From NCBI GenBank assembly GCA_002355935.1, contig AP017895.1:1054001-1118000 (forward strand): a stretch of 64,000 bases of DNA, given 5' to 3'. Positions 58,875 to 64,000 of this stretch are shown here, piece by piece; position 1 is the first letter of the stretch; the number at the start of each line of letters is the position of its first letter. The position numbers and the translations under genes are program-made. The DNA is from Rothia aeria (lineage in GTDB: Bacteria; Actinomycetota; Actinomycetes; Actinomycetales; Micrococcaceae). The notes below the pieces were generated by a model. It made no database searches, was not told the DNA's origin, and saw only the letters and a program-made list of their open reading frames with translations.

Positions 58875-61137
58875 ATGAACATGACACGTGACGGCGCTCA
58901 GGCGACGCGCACCCCCATGCGTGCGTGTTACCTGGGCGTCCTACTGGTTTTGGTGGCGCTCGTACTTTCAGCGTGCGGCGCCAGGGTTGAGACGGATCTG
59001 GGGCTGGAGAACGCCGAGAAAGGCTCCCGAACGATGTCCATCTCCTTCAATATGAAGGACAATAAGGACTACGTGAAGGGCGACATTAACTCGATTGATT
59101 CGTCGATTAAGAAGCACTTACCTTCTGAACTGTCTTATGAGGGTATACAGACCGACGGTGATAAGGCGCGTGCCACCTTCAAACTCTCGTTTACAAGTAT
59201 CAGCGAATACCGCACAAAAGTTGAGAACCTTCTGAAGCTTTCAGGATCCTCCACAACCCCCACTATCAGCATCTCAGACAGCACCACGGGGCTGGTCCAG
59301 GGTGTACAGGTGTCGGAGAACTTCAGCTCCAAAGAACTGCTGGGATGGGTTCCCGAGAGCTTGGTAGTCGATGGTGTTATCGAGTCGAAGCGCAAAAGTA
59401 GTGTGCTTGGAACAGAAGATAAAACCACCGTCAAAATGGGCGATAGGGAGCTGAAAAACTCCTCCTCATCGACCCCGATCTCAGTGAAAGATATTAAAGA
59501 TAACGGGTTCGGCTTTGTTCTGGTGGATGCGCAGGTGCAGCAGAATGGCTCGTACACTGCAAAATATTTTTTGTTGCAAAAGATATTATGGAGCCTGATA
59601 AAGCTAAGGCTGTAGACTCTTACCTGCAGTCGGCCACCCCGAGGGCGGACAGGTATCTAAGGGTGTGGATGAGGCGAGCATTAAGAGCTACTACACCGTC
59701 TCTTCCAAAGCCAGCACCTCCGCTGGGAAAGAAGAACTGGGGCGTACCCTCACCTTTGAAGCCAGCAACTTAGAAGACATGAACTCGAAGCTGCAGAAAA
59801 TCTTCGGGAATAAAAACACCGAACTGAAGCACGAGCAGGAAGTGAACGATACCTCCGGCAAGCTCATGGTGAAAAATCATGTCAGTGGCCAGGTGGACTG
59901 CTCGATTGTGTGCTCACCGGAAGGTAACGGAGCCCTTTTCAAGCTCTCCGGCAGTAACGGTGTATACACCGAGCAGGGCGGCTCCTCAAATAGCGGATCG
60001 TCTAAGAACATCGTGCAGAATGTGGACCTTAGCTCCACGCAGGAAATTAAGGTTCAGGATGCCAGGACTTCTGTATCTTTGGGCATGGACGGCTCTGTTG
60101 AGGCTCGTTTCGAGTACTCAGTGAAGAACTCCGATGCGGCTTTAGCATCAGAGGCCCTTAAAAAGAAGTTCTCTCCCGGCGATGATATTGGAACCTTAGA
60201 GGAAGGGAACGACGGCGACAATACCGTCTATTCCACTGTCATTAAGGGAAAAGACTCGGCTGATTTTAACAATCGTTTAGAAGGCTATCTGCCCGGGTCG
60301 ACATTCACTATCACTCACCCCGGCGGTTATAACCCCTTCGGCACCTCATACACGGTGGAACCAGCGTTTAATCTCAAATCACGAGTGGGGGATGGCTACT
60401 CAGGCAGCTACAGTTTCTCATTCAACGCACCGTTTATGAGCACGGTGGATCAGAAAAAGTTTGAGACGCAGAACTCTCTGCCTGAGGGGGCAAAAACTGA
60501 GGCTGAAGGGCGTAACCTGACGGTCAGCAACGAGCACGGAACATTCACTCTGAGGATTCCGGCCGCTGGCCTAACAATGAGCGATATGGTGATTGACGGC
60601 GTCATCGTGCTTCTGGTGCTGCTGATCGTCATGATCCTGTTGCTGTTCCGCAGGCGCATCAGCTCCTCACTCCGTAACTCCCGTGAACAGCGGGCAGCCC
60701 TCGCAGCCGCCCAGCAGGCGCAGGGGTACGGTCACGGCGGCAACCCTGAAGCATATTTTATGAGCCGCTCTGGCGGAGGCCACCAGACCCAGGGGTATAA
60801 CCCAGCCCAGCCTGCCTACTCGGAGGAAGGGACCTACCAGCAGGATCAGTATCCCCCGCAGAAGTCGGGGTATGGCGAACCGCCAACTGTTCCTATTAAC
60901 GATATGGGCTCAAACGGTGCCTGGGACGATGAGACCCACCCGATGCCCCAGTATGCACCGCAGGAAGGCATAGGAGAACCCACAGCGCCTATGTCTTACC
61001 AGCAGGTAACGTATGAGGAACCTACTCAGGCGATTTCCGGGAACGGTGCAGTTCAGCATGAGCCTCCGACTCGACCGGTCTCTGAACCGCCCCGTTCGGG
61101 CAGCTCTTCACAGCGCGAACAGGACTACCTGAAATAA
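58875..61137 (+). CDS. Large surface lipoprotein with C-terminal membrane anchor (LppM/DUF3153-like), two frameshifts
   Basis: About 754 residues when repaired. N-terminal lipoprotein signal peptide with lipobox LSAC (Cys near residue 37); two related extracellular halves rich in Ser/Thr and beta structure (TISISDSTTGLVQGVQVSENF, SVSLGMDGSVEARFEYSVKNSD); a C-terminal transmembrane helix (VIDGVIVLLVLLIVMILLLF) followed by RRR and a Gln/Pro/Tyr-rich cytoplasmic tail of about 160 residues. The N-terminal repeat unit resembles mycobacterial LppM (DUF3153). Missing bases: TTTTTT 59567-59572 and CCCC 59637-59640. It follows the Gln-rich protein by 13 bases, probably as one operon. Confidence 0.78.
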
Positions 61138-61160
61138 CCTGGGTGCCTCTGCGCGCGAAT

Positions 61161-61203
61161 AAGCCGCTGGCTTACACCGCTTCTGCGGTGGAGCCAGCGG
61201 CTT
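61161..61203. terminator. Bidirectional terminator
   Basis: AAGCCGCTGGCT / AGCCAGCGGCTT with an inner ACCGC / GCGGT stem, between the convergent lipoprotein and M23 genes. Confidence 0.8.
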
Positions 61204-61223
61204 TGCTGTACGCCCACTACACG

Positions 61224-61835
61224 CTAACCTGCGGTAAAGCTCCCATCAACAGGCAACAGGATGCTGGGCCGTTCGCGCCCCAGCAGGGTGAGCGGGTTAA
61301 TATATTCGGCATTTTTGCCGCTTCCGTCTTCTTTATCCCCGCCGCGTCGCACGCCCCAGTGCAGGCACGGCCCCTGCTCACAGTGGTGTATATCGGGGTC
61401 TAATGTTGCGATAGTCTGCCCGGCGGATACTTGTGTCCCTTCGGGAAGAGGGTCTTTTACTGGTTCAAAGCTAGACCTTAAGCCTCCTGGATGTTCCAGC
61501 ACGATCACGGTGCGATCGACAACTTTGCCGGAGAAGACGACGGTTCCAGCAGCGGGGGCCTGCACCTGCGCATTGTCGCTGTCGGTAGCTAAATCAACGC
61601 CGCGGTGTCCCGCGCTCCACCGCTGGGCTGGTTTACTGAACGGTTTGAGCACGCGCACTTTGCCGGAGGCGGGTGACCGCCATTTACTGCGAGATGCCGA
61701 TACCTGCTGCACAGTGATGGCCTGGGTGGGTTCGGCGGCAGAGACGATAATGGGCGGGGTGAACAATATAAACGCAACACATGCAGCTATTGTTGGTAAG
61801 GTCTTCGACGCATGCGCGGTAGGGGAGAGAGGCAT
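61224..61835 (-). CDS. M23 family metallopeptidase (LytM-like), secreted
   Basis: A 203-residue peptidoglycan endopeptidase fold. Signal peptide of about 34 residues (TIAACVAFILFTPPIIVSA), then the LytM core: GHRGVDLAT (HxxxD zinc ligands), APAAGTVVFSGKVVDRTVIVLEH and the second zinc site LHWGVRRG. AAGGAG precedes the ATG on the minus strand. An M23 gene divergent from rpsB is a common actinobacterial arrangement. Confidence 0.87.
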   Translation of the reverse strand: MPLSPTAHASKTLPTIAACVAFILFTPPIIVSAAEPTQAITVQQVSASRSKWRSPASGKVRVLKPFSKPAQRWSAGHRGVDLATDSDNAQVQAPAAGTVVFSGKVVDRTVIVLEHPGGLRSSFEPVKDPLPEGTQVSAGQTIATLDPDIHHCEQGPCLHWGVRRGGDKEDGSGKNAEYINPLTLLGRERPSILLPVDGSFTAG

Positions 61836-62204
61836 TATGTTTTCTCCTTAAGCGATTTTCTTGGGTCGGGGATAATACGTAGTTCTTTTGAGGAAACCAG
61901 AAAATTCTCAGTCTTGGGGCGTCGTCTGCCAGAACTGTGGATAAAGACGGGGCGCAGTCACCTAATGGTGCTATCCACAGATGCGCAGCGACAGTTCTTT
62001 TGTAAGTACGATCATGTGGCAGTGTTGTCTGTATCTGAGTCAACGAGGCGAGGGAAACGTATTAGCTGCCTGGAGCATGGTGACTGTCCAGTAGGGACAG
62101 AAACAAACTGCCTCATAAGTGGAACTGCCACTGGGGTGAGGTATTGAGGGCAGGGGCGCGGGCACGGTGAGAGAGCCGAAGCAGAAAAACCTGCGTCAAT
62201 AGGG
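61836..62204. other. Intergenic stretch between M23 and rpsB, no gene
   Basis: No open frame with a credible start or family match. The rpsB -10 box lies at its right end. Confidence 0.5.
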
Positions 62205-62444
62205 TACAATTTCGTATTGCAGTGTGCGCTTTTGCGTACTCTGACTACGCGCGGCGTGAGCGTCCGGTATCACAAGCCGGACGATAAGGAACCTTCGGTC
62301 CGCCCCATAAACTAGGCGGTGAGGGTCTGAGGCCCGGGGCTACCCCTGGCTTAAGCGCCGCTAGGAGAAACCGATAACTACTATGCGCGCGTGCGGCTAG
62401 CCCGAGACGGGAGGTCGGCGCGGCACCCAGAAAAAGGAGACGAC
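62205..62444 (+). promoter_or_regulatory. rpsB promoter and structured 5' leader
   Basis: TACAAT at 62205-62210 is a good -10, about 235 bases before the rpsB ATG, with no clear -35. The transcript would contain the stem CGTCCGG / CCGGACG (about 62260-62283) and several G/C-rich foldbacks. Such a leader may be an S2 autoregulation site; I could not match it to a named family. Confidence 0.5.
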
Positions 62445-63251
62445 ATGCCCGTCGTAACTATGCGTGAGATGCTGGATTCCGGCGTTCACTTCGGCCACCA
62501 GACCCGTCGCTGGAACCCCAAGATGAAGCGTTTCATCCTCACCGAGCGCAACGGCATCTACATTATTGACCTGCAGCAGTCCCTCGAATTTATCGACAAG
62601 GCTTTTGAGGCTGTGAAGGCAACCGTCGCACACGGCGGTAATATCCTGTTCGTGGGCACCAAGAAGCAGGCCCAGGAAGCTATCGCTGAGCAGGCTACCC
62701 GCGTGAACATGCCGTACGTGAACCACCGCTGGCTCGGTGGTATGCTCACCAACTTCTCCACCATCGCTAAGAGCATTGAGCGCATGAAAGAGCTGGAGCA
62801 GATCGACTTCGACGACGTCGCGGGTTCACGCTACACCAAGAAGGAACTGCTGCTGATGCGTCGCGAGTTTGAGAAGCTCGAAAAGACCCTGGGCGGTATC
62901 CGTAACCTGACCAAGGTTCCCTCCCTGGTGTGGGTTGTTGACACCAAGAAGGAGCACCTGGCGGTTAACGAGGCTCAGAAGCTGGGCATCCCCGTGGTGG
63001 CTATTCTCGACACCAACTGCGACCCCGACGAGGTGGCATTCCCCATCCCCGGCAACGACGACGCAATTCGCTCCGTGAACCTGCTCACCCGCGTGGTGGC
63101 GGATGCGGTGGCAGCTGGTCTGCTTGAGCGTAACGCTAAGAAGAGCGGCAAGGCGGAGACCACCGAGGAGCCCATGGCTGCTTGGGAGCGTGAGCTTCTG
63201 GAGCAGCACGAGGCCGCTAAGACCGAGGAATCCGCAGAAGAAGCTAAGTAA
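62445..63251 (+). CDS. rpsB: 30S ribosomal protein S2
   Basis: 268 residues; [39 protein letters not shown] [14 protein letters not shown], and the [12 protein letters not shown] block are typical. The Glu/Lys-rich C-terminal tail is common in actinobacteria. AAAAAGGAG precedes ATG 62445; the frame opens at 62391 but upstream codons lack support. Operon with tsf. Confidence 0.97.
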   Translation: MPVVTMREMLDSGVHFGHQTRRWNPKMKRFILTERNGIYIIDLQQSLEFIDKAFEAVKATVAHGGNILFVGTKKQAQEAIAEQATRVNMPYVNHRWLGGMLTNFSTIAKSIERMKELEQIDFDDVAGSRYTKKELLLMRREFEKLEKTLGGIRNLTKVPSLVWVVDTKKEHLAVNEAQKLGIPVVAILDTNCDPDEVAFPIPGNDDAIRSVNLLTRVVADAVAAGLLERNAKKSGKAETTEEPMAAWERELLEQHEAAKTEESAEEAK

Positions 63252-63276
63252 GCTTTAGCTCACCCGGTAACGGGGA

Positions 63277-63320
63277 GCTCACGGACGGTACCCACCCGCT
63301 CAGGGCGGGTGCCGTCTGCT
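63277..63320 (+). other. Hairpin between rpsB and tsf
   Basis: GACGG...CCCACCCGC / GCGGGTGCCGTC form a stable stem without a T-tract; likely partial attenuation or mRNA stability element rather than full terminator. Confidence 0.5.
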
Positions 63321-63376
63321 CATAACTCATGGGCGTTATTGCGCCCACATCTTATAAAGGATAAAGAGGAGTTCAC

Positions 63377-64000
63377 ATGGCGAACTACACCGCAGCCGAC
63401 ATTAAGGCACTGCGTGAGAAGACCGGCGCAGGTATGCTCGACGTTAAGAAAGCCTTGGACGAGGCAAACGGCGACCAGCAGAAGGCCGCGGAGATCATCC
63501 GTGTTAAGGGCCTGAAGGGCATCACCAAACGTGAAGGCCGTGCGACCGCTGAGGGTCTGGTTGCTGCCCGCGTGGAGAATGGCGTTGGCTACATGGTTGA
63601 GGTTAACTCCGAGACTGACTTCGTGGCGAAGTCCGACCCGTTCATTGCGTTCGGTCAGAATGTGCTGGAGGCTGCTATTGCAGCTAACGCGTCCACCCTG
63701 GAAGAGCTGCAGGCTGCATCTTACGAGGGGAAGACCGTTGAGGAGCTGACCACTGACGCAGGTGCGCTGCTGGGTGAGAAGATTGTGGTGCGCCGCGTGG
63801 CCCGCGTGGAAGGCGAGAACGTGGCAGTGTACCTGCACAAAACCTCCAAGGACCTGCCCGCACAGGTCGGTGTTCTGCTGGCTGTATCCGGTGCTAACAC
63901 CGAGGAAATCGCACACGATGTTGCTGTGCACATTGCCGCTATGAGCCCCAAGTACCTGGATTCGGCGTCCATCCCTGCTGACCAGGTTGAGACTGAGAAG
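63377..64000 (+). CDS. tsf: Elongation factor Ts, truncated by window end
   Basis: Guanine-nucleotide exchange factor for EF-Tu. 208 codons visible without a stop: MANYTAADIKALREKTGAGMLDVKKAL (UBA-like N-domain), TKREGRATAEGLVA, and NSETDFVAKSDPF core motif. GAGGAG lies before the ATG. The C-terminal end continues past base 64000. Confidence 0.96.
   Translation, partial: MANYTAADIKALREKTGAGMLDVKKALDEANGDQQKAAEIIRVKGLKGITKREGRATAEGLVAARVENGVGYMVEVNSETDFVAKSDPFIAFGQNVLEAAIAANASTLEELQAASYEGKTVEELTTDAGALLGEKIVVRRVARVEGENVAVYLHKTSKDLPAQVGVLLAVSGANTEEIAHDVAVHIAAMSPKYLDSASIPADQVETEK

Overview
The window looks like a chromosomal segment of a moderately GC-rich actinobacterium of the family Micrococcaceae, most likely Rothia or a close relative. 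This rests on gene content and order: a birA | accD-accE ... maf-accC block, LpdA-type flavoprotein, Rpf-like secreted transglycosylase, SAM-IV riboswitch before metY-metX, dgt-dnaG-tRNA-Asn, and M23 peptidase-rpsB-tsf. GC content appears lower than in Micrococcus or Kocuria. The genus call is inference from reading only. No prophage, CRISPR array or intact insertion sequence was seen.

Layout. 1-4800: 3' part of mfd, two small membrane proteins, lpdA. 4800-20900: acyl-CoA carboxylase neighbourhood (accC, maf, accE, accD on the minus strand; birA and a PH-domain membrane protein on the plus strand), interrupted by an LtrA-like protein, an SDF-family symporter, a YgiB-like/YgiC-like pair and a DUF885 protein. 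20900-30500: class III nucleotide cyclase coupled to a PP2C phosphatase, ligA, an Rpf/LysM protein behind a 735-base structured leader, and gatCAB. 30500-41300 is the most accessory-like stretch: a one-polypeptide ABC exporter bracketed by two related long hairpins, an S9 oligopeptidase with a duplicated 3' end, VOC/TetR/SDR genes with twin operators, an unrecognised gene flanked by 71-bp repeats, an ArsR-SRPBCC pair and an ABC-2 exporter operon. 41300-50000: SAM-IV riboswitch, metY-metX, MerR/TipAS regulator, esterase, S4 protein, glyS, GNAT protein. 50000-64000: dusB, dgt, dnaG, tRNA-Asn, Holin-X-type membrane protein, GT4 glycosyltransferase, a CAU tRNA, two large surface/membrane proteins, M23 peptidase, rpsB and tsf (runs off the end).

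A caution for any reader: fifteen genes, several of them normally essential (ligA, glyS, accC, mfd), are broken by single-base deletions. Every one shifts the frame by -1 and nearly all lie in short homopolymers. This is the signature of homopolymer under-calling in the sequence, not of gene decay. I give each such gene as one CDS spanning the frameshift(s) and state where the missing base lies.

Functional themes: fatty-acid/mycolate-type carboxylase supply with its biotin ligase; cell-wall turnover (Rpf, M23); methionine synthesis under SAM-IV control; drug or stress efflux and sensing (three local regulators, each with a readable operator or promoter); and core replication/translation genes. 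The intergenic regions are notable for very long, nearly perfect hairpins.
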